From: Citrobacter sp. 18056
GTDB lineage: Bacteria > Pseudomonadota > Gammaproteobacteria > Enterobacterales > Enterobacteriaceae
NCBI GenBank assembly: GCA_902706235.1
Contig: CACSJR010000010.1
Coordinates: forward strand, 62,001 to 126,000
Direction of reading: 5' to 3'
Length of the DNA stretch: 64,000 nt
The position numbers and the translations under genes are program-made. The notes beneath the pieces are model-generated. The model was not told where the DNA came from. It was given only the letters and a program-made list of their open reading frames with translations, and did no database searches. This document shows positions 27,934 to 37,663 of this stretch, piece after piece (the stretch's first letter is position 1; each line of letters starts with the position of its first letter).

Positions 27934-28818
27934 ATGATGAAGAAGTTGATGTCGGGCCGCTCCGACTTACCGTTTGCCATGATGCTGCTCGGTCCCAGCC
28001 TGTTGCTGCTGGCTGGGCTGGTGGCATGGCCGATGGTCTCCAATATCGAAATCAGTTTTCAACACCTGCCGTTGAACCCACGCATCGCGTCGACCTTCGT
28101 CGGGCTGGAAAACTACACGCGCATTCTCAGCGACCCGGGTTTCTGGCACTCATTGTGGATGACCTTCTGGTATACCGCGCTGGTGGTGCTGGGCAGTACC
28201 GGATTGGGGCTGGCGGTGGCGATATTTTTCAACCGCGAATTTCGTCTGCGCAAAACGGCGCGCTCGCTTGTGCTGTTGTCCTACGTAACACCGTCAATCT
28301 CACTGGTATTTGCGTGGAAATACATGTTCAACAACGGCTACGGGATCGTGAACTATCTCGGTGTCGATGTGCTGGGGCTGTATAAGCAGGCGCCACTGTG
28401 GTTCGACAATCCGAACAGCAGCTTTGTGCTGGTAGTGCTGTTCGCCATTTGGCGCTATTTCCCTTACGCCTTTATTTCATTTCTGGCCATTTTGCAGACC
28501 ATTGATAAATCGCTGTACGAAGCGGCGGAAATGGACGGCGCGAACGGGTGGCAGCGTTTTCGCATCGTCACGCTGCCGGCGATCATGCCGGTGCTGGCGA
28601 CGGTGGTGACGCTGCGCACCATCTGGATGTTCTACATGTTCGCCGATGTCTATCTGCTGACCACCAAGGTCAATATTCTTGGCGTCTATCTGTATAAGAC
28701 GGCGTTTGCCTTTAACGATTTGGGCAAGGCAGCGGCAATTTCCGTGGTGCTGTTTGTGATCATTTTCGCAGTGATTCTGCTGACCAGAAAACGGGTGAAT
28801 TTCAATGGCAACAAATAA
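27934..28818 (+). CDS. ycjO: YcjO, ABC sugar transporter permease
   Basis: 294 residues, six predicted transmembrane helices, MalF-like permease. The ATPase-docking loop is EAAEMDGANGWQRFRIVTLP. The open frame begins at 27913 (overlapping the ycjN stop), but the ATG pair at 27934/27937 follows AGGAAA and matches the K-12 N-terminus (KKLMSGRSDLP versus NRLFSGRSDMP). It overlaps ycjP by 14 bases. Confidence 0.93.
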   Translation: MMKKLMSGRSDLPFAMMLLGPSLLLLAGLVAWPMVSNIEISFQHLPLNPRIASTFVGLENYTRILSDPGFWHSLWMTFWYTALVVLGSTGLGLAVAIFFNREFRLRKTARSLVLLSYVTPSISLVFAWKYMFNNGYGIVNYLGVDVLGLYKQAPLWFDNPNSSFVLVVLFAIWRYFPYAFISFLAILQTIDKSLYEAAEMDGANGWQRFRIVTLPAIMPVLATVVTLRTIWMFYMFADVYLLTTKVNILGVYLYKTAFAFNDLGKAAAISVVLFVIIFAVILLTRKRVNFNGNK

Positions 28819-29650
28819 ACAACGTCTTAGGTGTTCCGCGCTGTTTTACGTCGGGCTGGCGCTGTTCCTCGGCTTCACGCTGTTTCCGTTCTTTGTGATG
28901 CTGATGACCTCGTTCAAGAGCGCGAAGGAGGCTATCTCGCTGCATCCAAAGCTGCTGCCGCAGCAATGGACCTTCGAGCACTACGTCGACATTTTTAATC
29001 CACTGATTTTCCCGTTCGTCAGCTATTTCCGTAACAGCCTGGTGGTGTCGATTGTCTCTTCGGCTATCTCACTGTTCCTCGGCACGCTCGGTGCGTGGGC
29101 GCTGTCGAAACTGCGCTTTCGTGGACGGGAAACCATCAACGCCAGTTTTTACACCGTCTACATGTTCTCCGGCATTTTGCTGGTGGTGCCGTTGTTCAAA
29201 ATCATCACCGCGCTGGGCATTTATGACACCGAGCTGGCGCTGATTCTCACCATGGTGACGCAAACGCTGCCGACCGCCATTTTCATGCTGAAAAGCTACT
29301 TCGACACCATCCCGGATGAAATCGAGGAAGCGGCGATGATGGACGGGCTGAACCGGCTGCAAATCATCTTTCGTATCACGGTGCCGCTGGCGATGTCGGG
29401 CCTGATATCGGTGTTTGTGTACTGTTTCATGGTGGCGTGGAACGACTATCTGTTTGCCTCGATTTTCCTCTCCAGCGCAGAGAACTTCACGCTGCCAGTG
29501 GGGCTGAACACGCTGTTTAGTACGCCGGATTATATCTGGGGACGAATGATGGCCGCATCGCTGGTGACCGCGCTGCCCGTCATCATCATGTACGCGCTTT
29601 CCGAGCGCTTTATTAAGAGTGGTTTGACCGCCGGCGGCGTTAAAGGCTGA
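28805..29650 (+). CDS. ycjP: YcjP, ABC sugar transporter permease
   Basis: 281 residues, MalG-like permease with six transmembrane helices; docking loop EEAAMMDGLNRLQIIFRITV. Pairs with YcjO and the ATPase YcjV. It begins inside the ycjO 3' end; ycjQ follows after 27 nt with AAGGAATAAG as ribosome-binding site. Confidence 0.94.
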   Translation: MATNKQRLRCSALFYVGLALFLGFTLFPFFVMLMTSFKSAKEAISLHPKLLPQQWTFEHYVDIFNPLIFPFVSYFRNSLVVSIVSSAISLFLGTLGAWALSKLRFRGRETINASFYTVYMFSGILLVVPLFKIITALGIYDTELALILTMVTQTLPTAIFMLKSYFDTIPDEIEEAAMMDGLNRLQIIFRITVPLAMSGLISVFVYCFMVAWNDYLFASIFLSSAENFTLPVGLNTLFSTPDYIWGRMMAASLVTALPVIIMYALSERFIKSGLTAGGVKG

Positions 29651-29677
29651 GGCAGTCAGTTTGACAAGGAATAAGTG

Positions 29678-30730
29678 ATGAAAAAATTAGTGGCAACAGC
29701 CCCGCGCATCGCAGCGCTGGTGGAGTATCAGGACGCGCCGGTAGCGGTAAATGAAGTGAAAATTCGTGTGCGTTACGGCGCGCCAAAACACGGCACCGAA
29801 GTGGTTGATTTTCGTGCGGCGAGCCCTTTTATTGATGAGCAGTTTGACGCCGAATGGCAGCTTTTTACCGCCCGTGACGCTAACGCGCCGCGCGGCATTG
29901 AGTTCGGCAAATTCCAGCTCGGCAACATGGTGGTCGGCGATATCATTCAGTGTGGTGCGGACGTGACAGACTATCGCGAAGGCGACAGCGTTTGCTGCTA
30001 CGGCCCGCTGGCAGAAACCGTCATCGTTAACGCAGTCAATAACTACAAACTGCGCAAAATGCCCGCCGGTGCATCGTGGAAAAACGCCGTCTGCTATGAC
30101 CCGGCGCAGTTCGCGATGAGCGGCGTGCGCGATGCCAACGTGCGCGTAGGTGACTATGTGGTGGTGATTGGCCTGGGCGCGATTGGTCAAATTGCGGTGC
30201 AGTTGGCGAAAAAAGCGGGGGCATCGGTCGTGATTGGCATCGACCCGATTGGCCATCGCTGTGAGATAGCGCGTCGCCATGGGGCCGATGTGTGTCTCAA
30301 CCCGTTCGGCACCGACGTTGGGCTGGAAATCAAAAAACTGACCGGTAAGCAAGGCGCCGACATCATCATCGAGACCAGCGGTTACGCGGATGCGTTGCAA
30401 TCCGCCCTGCGAGGCCTGGCCTACGGCGGCACCATTTCCTACGTCGCGTTTGCCAAACCGTTTGCCGAAGGTTTCAACCTCGGGCGTGAAGCGCATTTCA
30501 ACAACGCAAAAATCGTCTTCTCCCGCGCGTGCAGCGAACCTAACCCGGATTACCCGCGCTGGAGTCGTAAGCGTATCGAGGAAACCTGCTGGGAATTGCT
30601 GATGAACGGTTATCTGAACTGTGACGACCTGATCGACCCGGTGGTGCCGTTCAGCGAGAGTCCGGAGAGCTACATGAAATTCGTCGATAAACAGCCTGAG
30701 CTGAGTATCAAAATGGGCGTCACTTTTTAA
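29678..30730 (+). CDS. ycjQ: YcjQ, D-guloside 3-dehydrogenase (MDR family)
   Basis: 350 residues, medium-chain dehydrogenase/reductase, same length as in E. coli, where it oxidises the C3 hydroxyl of D-gulosides with NAD. The nucleotide-binding motif is VIGLGAIGQIAVQLAKKAG. The protein is highly conserved (HFNNAKIVFSRACSEPNPDY). Within the pathway, YcjS and YcjQ act on either side of the C4 epimerase YcjR, interconverting glucosides and gulosides through 3-keto intermediates. ATG 29678 follows AAGGAA; an in-frame GTG one codon earlier is unlikely. Confidence 0.93.
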   Translation: MKKLVATAPRIAALVEYQDAPVAVNEVKIRVRYGAPKHGTEVVDFRAASPFIDEQFDAEWQLFTARDANAPRGIEFGKFQLGNMVVGDIIQCGADVTDYREGDSVCCYGPLAETVIVNAVNNYKLRKMPAGASWKNAVCYDPAQFAMSGVRDANVRVGDYVVVIGLGAIGQIAVQLAKKAGASVVIGIDPIGHRCEIARRHGADVCLNPFGTDVGLEIKKLTGKQGADIIIETSGYADALQSALRGLAYGGTISYVAFAKPFAEGFNLGREAHFNNAKIVFSRACSEPNPDYPRWSRKRIEETCWELLMNGYLNCDDLIDPVVPFSESPESYMKFVDKQPELSIKMGVTF

Positions 30731-30749
30731 GCGCAAGGAAAGCAACATC

Positions 30750-31538
30750 ATGAAAATCGCAACGCAGAATCAGGCCTTCTTCCCGGAAAATATTCTGGAG
30801 AAATTTCGTTACATCAAAGCGATGGGCTTTGACGGCTACGAAATCGACGGTCGTTTGTTGGTGAATAATCTGGACGAAGTAAAAGCGGCCATCAAAGAAA
30901 CCGGGCTGCCGGTGACCACCGCCTGTGGTGGCTATGATGGCTGGATCGGTGATTTTATCGAAGAGCGTCGACTCAACGGATTACAGCAAATCGCTCGCAT
31001 TCTCGAAGCGCTGGCGGAAGTGGGTGGTAAAGGCATCGTGGTTCCTGCTGCATGGGGAATGTTCACCTTCCGTTTGCCGCCGATGACCTCGCCGCGCAGC
31101 CTCGATGGCGATCGCAAAGCGGTCAGCGATTCGCTGCGTTTCCTGGACGAGGTCGCAGGCCGTACCGGGACGACAGTTCTGCTTGAACCGCTGAACCGCT
31201 ATCAGGATCACATGATCAACACCCTGGCGGATGCCCGTGGCTATATCAGCGACAATCAACTCAAACACACGCAAATTATTGGCGATTTCTATCACATGAA
31301 CATTGAAGAGGACGATATTGCGGGTGCACTGCACGCGAACCGCGATCTGCTCGGCCATGTTCATATCGCCGATAACCACCGTTATCAGCCGGGTAGCGGC
31401 AGTCTGAATTTCGCCGCGCTGTTTGACCAATTGCGAGCAGATAATTATTCCGGGTTTGTCGTGTATGAATGCCGCGTGCGTGCTGCCGACCTGGCAAAAG
31501 CGTATCAGGATTCCCTCGTTTACCTGCGTGAGTGCTAA
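30750..31538 (+). CDS. ycjR: YcjR, 3-keto-D-guloside C4-epimerase
   Basis: 262 residues, xylose-isomerase-like TIM barrel. The four metal ligands known from the E. coli enzyme, Glu146, Asp179, His205 and Glu240, are present at the same numbers. It epimerises C4 of 3-keto sugars between YcjS and YcjQ. GGAAAGCAAC lies before the ATG. ycjS follows after 11 nt. Confidence 0.94.
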   Translation: MKIATQNQAFFPENILEKFRYIKAMGFDGYEIDGRLLVNNLDEVKAAIKETGLPVTTACGGYDGWIGDFIEERRLNGLQQIARILEALAEVGGKGIVVPAAWGMFTFRLPPMTSPRSLDGDRKAVSDSLRFLDEVAGRTGTTVLLEPLNRYQDHMINTLADARGYISDNQLKHTQIIGDFYHMNIEEDDIAGALHANRDLLGHVHIADNHRYQPGSGSLNFAALFDQLRADNYSGFVVYECRVRAADLAKAYQDSLVYLREC

Positions 31539-31549
31539 GAGGACATCGC

Positions 31550-32608
31550 GTGAACAATGCTACAGCTGTCGTCCCGTTGCGCGTCGCCATCATCGGCGCG
31601 GGGCAGGTGGCGGACAAAGTCCATGCTACATACTACGCCACGCGGTGTGACCTCCAGATGGTGGCTGTCTGTGATAGCCGCCTGGAACAAGCGCAGGCGT
31701 TTGCGGCGAAATTTGAGATTGCAGGCAGCTATGACGACGTACGCCTGATGTTGCAGGAAGTACAGCCTGACGTTGTGAGCGTCTGCTCGCCTAACCGTTT
31801 TCATTTTGAGCATGTTTTAGCCGCTCTGGAAGCGGGCTGTCACGTGATGTGTGAAAAGCCTCCGGCTATGACGCCGCAGCAGGCTAACCAGATGCGCGCT
31901 ATGGCGCGTCAACAGGGCAAAGTGCTGGCGTATGATTTCCATCATCGCTTCTCCCTCGACGCCCAGCTTTTACGCGAGCAAATGCAGGTAGGGGCATTGG
32001 GCGAAGTGTATTTCACCACCGCCACCGCCTTGCGACGCAGCGGCGTTCCAGGCTGGGGTGTATTTACCAATAAAGCCATGCAGGGCGGTGGGCCGTTGAT
32101 CGATATCGGCATTCATATGCTGGACGCCGCAATGTATGTGCTGGGTTTTCCCTCGGTGCGACGCGTCATGGCCCACAGCTTCGAGAAGCTCGGCACTGTG
32201 AAAAGCAGCGGTCAGTTTGGCGAATGGGACCCGACGCAGTACACCGTTGAAGATGCTCTGTTTGGTACCATTGAGTTTGAAAATGGTGGCCTGCTGCGGA
32301 TCGAGACTTCCTTTGTGCTTAACATCACCGAGCAGTCACGGATGAACGTCACCTTTTGCGGGGATAAAGCCGGTGCCACGCTGTTCCCGGCGCATGTTTA
32401 TAACGATGTGAATGGCGAACTGAACACGCTATACCAGCGCGATCAGGCCGACGACAATCGCCATTTTCGCAGTATGGATGCGTTCGTACGCCATGTGCAG
32501 GGCGAGCCGGTCACGATTGCCGACGGTGAACAGGGCTTCATTATTCAGCAACTGGTCGCGGCGTTGTATGAGTCTGCGGAAAAAGGCAAATGGGTGACAA
32601 TATGCTGA
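31550..32608 (+). CDS. ycjS: YcjS, D-glucoside 3-dehydrogenase (Gfo/Idh/MocA family)
   Basis: 352 residues. N-terminal Rossmann fold with RVAIIGAGQVADKVH, conserved CEKPPAMTPQQA (catalytic Lys of the EKP motif) and a C-terminal alpha/beta domain with DIGIHMLDAAMYVLG. It oxidises glucosides at C3. The open frame reaches 31532 inside ycjR, but the GTG at 31550 with AAGAGGA upstream gives a normal N-terminus. The stop overlaps ycjT by seven bases. Confidence 0.92.
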   Translation: MNNATAVVPLRVAIIGAGQVADKVHATYYATRCDLQMVAVCDSRLEQAQAFAAKFEIAGSYDDVRLMLQEVQPDVVSVCSPNRFHFEHVLAALEAGCHVMCEKPPAMTPQQANQMRAMARQQGKVLAYDFHHRFSLDAQLLREQMQVGALGEVYFTTATALRRSGVPGWGVFTNKAMQGGGPLIDIGIHMLDAAMYVLGFPSVRRVMAHSFEKLGTVKSSGQFGEWDPTQYTVEDALFGTIEFENGGLLRIETSFVLNITEQSRMNVTFCGDKAGATLFPAHVYNDVNGELNTLYQRDQADDNRHFRSMDAFVRHVQGEPVTIADGEQGFIIQQLVAALYESAEKGKWVTIC

Positions 32609-34875
32609 ATATTTCTACGTTGAATGATCCGGCTTTCAGCCCGCACAGCCTGAATAAATACGCATCGCTGATGACCTGCGCGAACGGTTATATGGGCGTG
32701 CGCGCAAGCCATGAAGAGGACTACACCCAGCAGGTGCGCGGCCTGTATCTCGCCGGGCTGTATCACTGTGCCGGACGTGGCGAAACGAATGAACTGATTA
32801 ATCTGCCTGACGTGGTCGGCATTCAGCTTGAGGTGAACGGGGCACCCTTTACGCTACTGAGCGGCGAGACCGAAAGCTGGAACCGCGAGCTGGATTTCAG
32901 CGACGGCGAACTGCGGAGGGATTTAATCTGGCGCTCTCCATCGGGCGCACGTGTGCGCATTGCCAGCCGCCGTTTCACCTCAATGGCAGAGTTGCCGCTG
33001 TTGGCGATGCAATTCACCGTGACCGCGCTGGACAAAGAGGTAAACCTCGAATTTTCCACCGGCATTGATGGGACGCAAACCAACAGTGGTCGTCAGCATC
33101 TGGATGAGCTTTCGCTGCGGGTCTTTGGTCAGCAGGTGTTGCAGGGCGCGTGGGCGACACAGTCGGCGGATGCTGAAGTGGTGATCACCAGTAGCATTCA
33201 GTTGACCAAAGACGCGGAAAGCTGCTTTGCGGCGAAGAATCGCCGCCTGATGCAAAACAGTACGCTGTGCCTGAAGGCGGGCGAGAGCGTCACGCTCGAG
33301 AAAATCAGCTGGATAGTGCAGCGCGGGCGTGAAATCTTATCGCTGGAGAGCTTTAGCCGACACTGTCTGAATGATTTGCAGTCGTGTACTGCGCAGGGCT
33401 ACGACGCGCTACTGGCCGCTTCGCGAGCGGAGTGGCTGAAAGGCTGGCAGGCGCGTCGGGTTATCGTAGACTCCGGCATCGCGGCCGATCAGGTCGCCCT
33501 CGATTTTGCCCATTATCATCTGGCGGCCATGACGCCACTGCATGACGACCGCAGCAGTATTGCGGCCAAAGGGCTGACGGGGGAAGGCTACAAAGGGCAT
33601 GTGTTCTGGGATACCGAAGTCTTTTTACTCCCTTATCATCTGCTGACCGAGCCATCTACTGCGCGGTCGTTATTGCGCTACCGTTACCTGAATCTGCCCG
33701 GCGCCCGGGAAAAAGCCCGACGCAATGGCTGGCATGGGGCGCTGTTCCCGTGGGAGAGCGCGCGCAGCGGCGAGGAAGAAACGCCGGAATTTGCCGCCAT
33801 CAATATCCGCACCGGCCTGCGGCAGAAAATCGCCTCCGCGCAGGCGGAACATCACCTGGTCGCGGATATCGCCTGGGCGGTGGTGAACTACTGGCACGCG
33901 ACCCATGATGAGGCGTTCATGCGCACCGAAGGGGTCAGCTTATTGACCGAAACGGCGATGTTCTGGATGAGCAGAGCGGTGGAGGCCAACGGGCGGCTGG
34001 AGTTGCACGATGTTATCGGTCCGGATGAATACACCGAGCACGTCAATAACAACGCTTTCACCAACTATATGGCCTGGCACAACGTGTCACAGGCGCTGCA
34101 TTTGGTACCGCAGTTTGGCGAACTTCAGCCTGTGTTTTCCGCCAGAGCCGCCGATTTTCTGCAACGTCTGTGGCTACCTGACGCTGATGCACAGGGCGTG
34201 CTGGCGCAGGACGACACGTTCATGCAAAAGCCAACCATTAATCTCAGCAAATATAAAGCCCACGCCGGGAAGCAGACCATTTTGCTCGACTACTCCCGGG
34301 CGGAAGTCAACGAGATGCAAATCCTTAAACAGGCCGATGTGGTGATGTTGAATTACATGCTACCGGATCGTTTTTCTGATGCCGAATGCCTGGCGAATCT
34401 GGCGTACTACGAGCCACGAACCATCCACGATTCCTCGCTCAGTAAAGCCATTCACGGCATCGTCAGCGCGCGCTGCGGCCGCGTAGAGGAAGGATATCGC
34501 CAGTGGCGAGACGGGACGGAAATCGATTTGGGCGACGAGCCGCACAGCAGCGACGACGGGATTCATGCCGCCGCGACGGGGGCTATCTGGCTGGGGGCCG
34601 TTCAAGGCTTTGGCGGGCTAAGTATTTGCAATGGCGAACTGCATCTGGCCCCGGCACTCCCGGCGCAATGGCAGCGGTTATGCGTGCCGGTTCGCTGGCA
34701 GGGCGCGAGCCTGACCCTGGATATCACGCCGGAAGCGGTCACCCTGAACACCAGCGCAGAAATTCATCTTTGGCTGTGGGGCCGCGAAATTTGCCTGAAT
34801 GGGCAGCAGCGCTATCAGCAGTCTGATTTTTTTAGCACTCAAGTTGGGACCGCTACCATGGAGAAGGCCGGATGA
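32602..34875 (+). CDS. ycjT: YcjT, kojibiose phosphorylase (GH65)
   Basis: 757 residues (E. coli 755). GH65 inverting phosphorylase that splits kojibiose into beta-glucose 1-phosphate and glucose. The (alpha/alpha)6 barrel contains [12 protein letters not shown] with the general acid Glu476, and the phosphate-binding and substrate segments [13 protein letters not shown] and [11 protein letters not shown]. Start ATG 32602 aligns with K-12; an ATG four codons upstream is also in frame. The extreme C-terminus (residues after about 740) is coded partly by the second copy of the 18-nt operator candidate. It overlaps ycjU by four bases. Confidence 0.94.
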   Translation: MLNISTLNDPAFSPHSLNKYASLMTCANGYMGVRASHEEDYTQQVRGLYLAGLYHCAGRGETNELINLPDVVGIQLEVNGAPFTLLSGETESWNRELDFSDGELRRDLIWRSPSGARVRIASRRFTSMAELPLLAMQFTVTALDKEVNLEFSTGIDGTQTNSGRQHLDELSLRVFGQQVLQGAWATQSADAEVVITSSIQLTKDAESCFAAKNRRLMQNSTLCLKAGESVTLEKISWIVQRGREILSLESFSRHCLNDLQSCTAQGYDALLAASRAEWLKGWQARRVIVDSGIAADQVALDFAHYHLAAMTPLHDDRSSIAAKGLTGEGYKGHVFWDTEVFLLPYHLLTEPSTARSLLRYRYLNLPGAREKARRNGWHGALFPWESARSGEEETPEFAAINIRTGLRQKIASAQAEHHLVADIAWAVVNYWHATHDEAFMRTEGVSLLTETAMFWMSRAVEANGRLELHDVIGPDEYTEHVNNNAFTNYMAWHNVSQALHLVPQFGELQPVFSARAADFLQRLWLPDADAQGVLAQDDTFMQKPTINLSKYKAHAGKQTILLDYSRAEVNEMQILKQADVVMLNYMLPDRFSDAECLANLAYYEPRTIHDSSLSKAIHGIVSARCGRVEEGYRQWRDGTEIDLGDEPHSSDDGIHAAATGAIWLGAVQGFGGLSICNGELHLAPALPAQWQRLCVPVRWQGASLTLDITPEAVTLNTSAEIHLWLWGREICLNGQQRYQQSDFFSTQVGTATMEKAG
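34845..34862. promoter_or_regulatory. Candidate YcjW operator O2 at the ycjT/ycjU junction
   Basis: Exact second copy of the 18-mer TGGGACCGCTACCATGGA found downstream of the ycjM promoter. It lies in the last codons of ycjT, 9 nt before the ycjU ATG, about 9.9 kb from O1. It could be a roadblock for read-through or an auxiliary operator. Confidence 0.5.
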
Positions 34876-35558
34876 AACTGGATGCCGTTATCTTCGATCT
34901 TGATGGGGTCGTGACCGACACGGCGCATCTGCATTACGTCGCCTGGCGCGATGTGGCGCAGGAAATTGGGATCAGCATTGACGAAACATTCAACGAGCAG
35001 CTGAAGGGCATCAGCCGAATGGCGTCGTTGCAGCGTATTTTGCAACACGGCGGTAAAGCGGCGCACTTTTCCCCCGCCGATTGCGAGGAGCTGTGCGCGC
35101 GTAAAAACAACCGTTACGTCGCCACGCTGGCGTCGCTCACCCCTGAGTCGATTTTGCCAGGCATTACTGCGCTTTTGCAGGCGCTACGTGGCAGAGGAAT
35201 ACGCATCGGGCTGGCCTCGGTGTCGCTCAATGCTCCGGTTATTCTGAATGCGCTGGGAATTTCGCATCTCTTTGACTATTGCGCAGATGCCTCGCGTATC
35301 GTGCATTCCAAACCCGACCCGGAAATTTTCCTGCTGGCCTGCCGGGGATTAGGTGTGGCAGCGCGCCACGCTATCGGGATAGAGGATTCCCTGGCCGGGA
35401 TCCAGGCGATTAACGCCAGCGGCATGGCATCAATCGGGATTGGCGAAGATTTGATGGGGGCGGGGCTGTTATTACCGTCCACACGGGAACTGAACTGGCA
35501 TCGGTTGGATGCGTACTGGCAACGCCTCCATCCAGCCTCTGCACCTGTAAAGGAATAA
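34872..35558 (+). CDS. ycjU: YcjU, beta-phosphoglucomutase
   Basis: 228 residues, HAD superfamily. DxD nucleophile motif [11 protein letters not shown] (Asp9, Asp11), HAD motif II in LASVSLNAP, Lys and acidic motifs in [10 protein letters not shown] and [11 protein letters not shown]. Converts beta-glucose 1-phosphate released by YcjT into glucose 6-phosphate for glycolysis. It starts within the ycjT stop. Nine residues longer than the K-12 protein at the C-terminus. Confidence 0.94.
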   Translation: MKLDAVIFDLDGVVTDTAHLHYVAWRDVAQEIGISIDETFNEQLKGISRMASLQRILQHGGKAAHFSPADCEELCARKNNRYVATLASLTPESILPGITALLQALRGRGIRIGLASVSLNAPVILNALGISHLFDYCADASRIVHSKPDPEIFLLACRGLGVAARHAIGIEDSLAGIQAINASGMASIGIGEDLMGAGLLLPSTRELNWHRLDAYWQRLHPASAPVKE

Positions 35559-35562
35559 ACCC

Positions 35563-36648
35563 ATGGCTCAATTATCACTGCAACATATTCAGAAAATTTA
35601 TGACAACCACGTGCACGTGGTGAAGGATTTCAATCTCGACATTGAAGACAAAGAGTTCATCGTTCTGGTCGGGCCGTCCGGCTGCGGTAAATCAACCACC
35701 CTGAGAATGATTGCCGGGCTGGAGGCGATCAGCCATGGCGAGTTAATGATCGACGGCGTACGCATGAACGATGTTCCGGCGAAGTCACGCAATATCGCGA
35801 TGGTTTTCCAGAATTACGCGCTCTATCCGCACATGACGGTGTACGACAACATGGCCTTTGGTCTCAAGATGCAAAAAATTGCGCCGGAGGTCATTGAAGA
35901 ACGTGTCAGCTGGGCGGCCCAGATCTTGGGTTTGCGTGAGTATCTGAAGCGCAAACCGAGCGCGTTGTCCGGCGGTCAGCGCCAGCGCGTGGCGCTCGGG
36001 CGGGCAATTGTGCGTGAAGCGGGGGTGTTTTTGATGGATGAACCGCTGTCGAACCTTGATGCCAAGCTGCGCGTACAGATGCGAGCTGAAATCTGCAAGC
36101 TGCATCAAAAGCTCAACACCACTATGATTTACGTCACGCACGATCAGACCGAAGCCATGACCATGGCGACACGGATAGTGATTATGAAAGACGGTATCGT
36201 GCAGCAGGTTGGGGCGCCGAAGCAGGTCTACAACCAGCCCGCAAACATGTTTGTCGCCGGGTTTATTGGCTCTCCGGCGATGAATTTTATCCGCGGCGCC
36301 ATCGACGGGAATGATTTTGTCACCGAAACCCTGCGCTTGCCGATCCCTCCGGACAAGATGGCGGTGCTCAACGCGGCGGGCTATCAGCGTAAAGCGATTG
36401 TGTTGGGCATTCGCCCGGAAGATATCGTCACCGGCGCGGAGTCGACTATCCCGGTAGAGGCGCGGATTAGCGTGGCGGAATTAACCGGCGCGGAATTTAT
36501 GTTGTATATCACCATTGGTGGGCATGAACTGGTGGTTCGCGCGCCGTCGACCAATGATTATTTCGCCGGCGATAATATTATGTTGTCATTCGATATGGCG
36601 AAAAGTCATTTCTTTGATATTGAAAGTGAGCGAGCCATCCGCGAATAA
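35563..36648 (+). CDS. ycjV: YcjV, ABC sugar transporter ATPase (MalK type)
   Basis: 361 residues, full-length MalK/UgpC-like ATPase: Walker A GPSGCGKST, signature LSGGQRQRVALGRA, Walker B FLMDEPLSNLD, switch His in YVTHDQTEAM, and a C-terminal TOBE/OB regulatory domain (about 240-361). It energises YcjNOP. In E. coli K-12 the gene is annotated as disrupted; here the frame is uninterrupted, so this transporter should be self-sufficient. AAGGAATAAACC precedes the ATG. Confidence 0.94.
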   Translation: MAQLSLQHIQKIYDNHVHVVKDFNLDIEDKEFIVLVGPSGCGKSTTLRMIAGLEAISHGELMIDGVRMNDVPAKSRNIAMVFQNYALYPHMTVYDNMAFGLKMQKIAPEVIEERVSWAAQILGLREYLKRKPSALSGGQRQRVALGRAIVREAGVFLMDEPLSNLDAKLRVQMRAEICKLHQKLNTTMIYVTHDQTEAMTMATRIVIMKDGIVQQVGAPKQVYNQPANMFVAGFIGSPAMNFIRGAIDGNDFVTETLRLPIPPDKMAVLNAAGYQRKAIVLGIRPEDIVTGAESTIPVEARISVAELTGAEFMLYITIGGHELVVRAPSTNDYFAGDNIMLSFDMAKSHFFDIESERAIRE

Positions 36649-36663
36649 CAGAAATTAAAAACC

Positions 36664-36685
36664 TGGGAGGATGTCATTCCTCCCA
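36664..36685 (+). other. Hairpin in the ycjV-ompG gap
   Basis: TGGGAGGA-TGTCAT-TCCTCCCA, a perfect 8-bp stem 16 nt after the ycjV stop, followed by the weak TTATCTCT. It may partly terminate or protect the long operon transcript ahead of ompG. No separate ompG promoter is obvious in the 72-nt gap, so ompG is probably the tail of the ycj operon. Confidence 0.5.
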
Positions 36686-36720
36686 TTATCTCTACGTTGT
36701 TAATTTTCAGGATGAATATT

Positions 36721-37632
36721 ATGAACACACTACCTCGGTGTGCAGCACTGCTATTGGGTGCGTGTACTCTCACAGCTTATGCAGAAAATAATGATGGCTG
36801 GAAATTTAATATTGGCGCGATGTATGAAATCGAGAACATTGAAGGGCAAGCCGATGATATGGACGGGTTATACGAGCCGTCGGTATGGTTTAATGCCTCA
36901 ACAGGACCATGGAAAATATCGCTAGCGATGTATCAGGAAGGCCCGGTCGATTACAGTTCCGGCACGCGCGGGACCTATTTTAATCGGCCTGAACTGGAAA
37001 TTCGTTATCAGGTGCTGGATAACGATGACTTTACTCTCGGTCTGACTGGCGGTATTCGTAATTATGGCTATCACTTTAAAGATGAACATAATAAAGAGGC
37101 GGGAACCGCTAATATGCAGCGTTATAAGTTTCAGCCAGACTGGAATTTACGCCTGACGGATGACGTGCATTTCAACGGTTGGCTGGCGGCTTATCAGTTC
37201 GTGAATGATCTTCAGCAAACGGGGTATTCCGACAGCCGGGTAGAAACCGAAACCGGGTTTACATGGAAGCTGACAGAGACGGTCTCGTTGCTGACGAATT
37301 ATTATCTGGAGCGCGGGTTTAACCTTGATAAGAGCCGGAACAACGGTGAGTTTTCAACCCAGGAAATTCGTGCATATCTCCCCATCTCTTTTGGTTCCAC
37401 CACGCTGACGCCGTATACCCGTCTCGGTCTTGACCGTTGGACAAACTGGGACTGGCAGGACGATCCGACTCGCGAAGGCCATGACTTCAACCGGCTGGGC
37501 TTACAATACGCCCACGACTTCGATAACGGTGTTTCGGTTTCTCTTGAATACGCCTACGAGTGGGAACACCACGATGAGGGCGACGACGATCGCTTCCATT
37601 ATGCGGGTGTCGGCATCAACTACGCGTTTTAA
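36721..37632 (+). CDS. ompG: OmpG, monomeric outer-membrane porin
   Basis: 303 residues (E. coli 301). Signal peptide with cleavage after TAYA at residue 21 or so, then a 14-stranded beta barrel with alternating aromatic girdles (FNIGAMYEIENIEG, TPYTRLGLDRWTNWDWQDD) and a terminal aromatic (YAF). A wide, pH-gated sugar channel. The open frame runs to 36697, but ATG 36721 with AGGA upstream gives the normal signal peptide. As last gene of the ycj cluster it should pass glucosides across the outer membrane. In K-12 it is silent under laboratory growth. Confidence 0.94.
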   Translation: MNTLPRCAALLLGACTLTAYAENNDGWKFNIGAMYEIENIEGQADDMDGLYEPSVWFNASTGPWKISLAMYQEGPVDYSSGTRGTYFNRPELEIRYQVLDNDDFTLGLTGGIRNYGYHFKDEHNKEAGTANMQRYKFQPDWNLRLTDDVHFNGWLAAYQFVNDLQQTGYSDSRVETETGFTWKLTETVSLLTNYYLERGFNLDKSRNNGEFSTQEIRAYLPISFGSTTLTPYTRLGLDRWTNWDWQDDPTREGHDFNRLGLQYAHDFDNGVSVSLEYAYEWEHHDEGDDDRFHYAGVGINYAF

Positions 37633-37641
37633 CGCCCTGTG

Positions 37642-37662
37642 GCCGGAGGGCAAACCTCCGGC
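37642..37662. terminator. Hairpin between convergent ompG and ycjW
   Basis: GCCGGAGG-GCAAA-CCTCCGGC, an 8-bp stem directly between the two convergent stops. No T-run on either side. It resembles a REP-type element (GCCGGA...TCCGGC) as well as a bidirectional terminator; one copy only was noticed. Confidence 0.55.
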
Positions 37663-37663
37663 G

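Noticed and set aside
37642-37662. REP/BIME element between ompG and ycjW
   Set aside because: Only one copy of the GCCGGA-type hairpin was noticed and it lies exactly between convergent stops, so a terminator-like role is the simpler reading.
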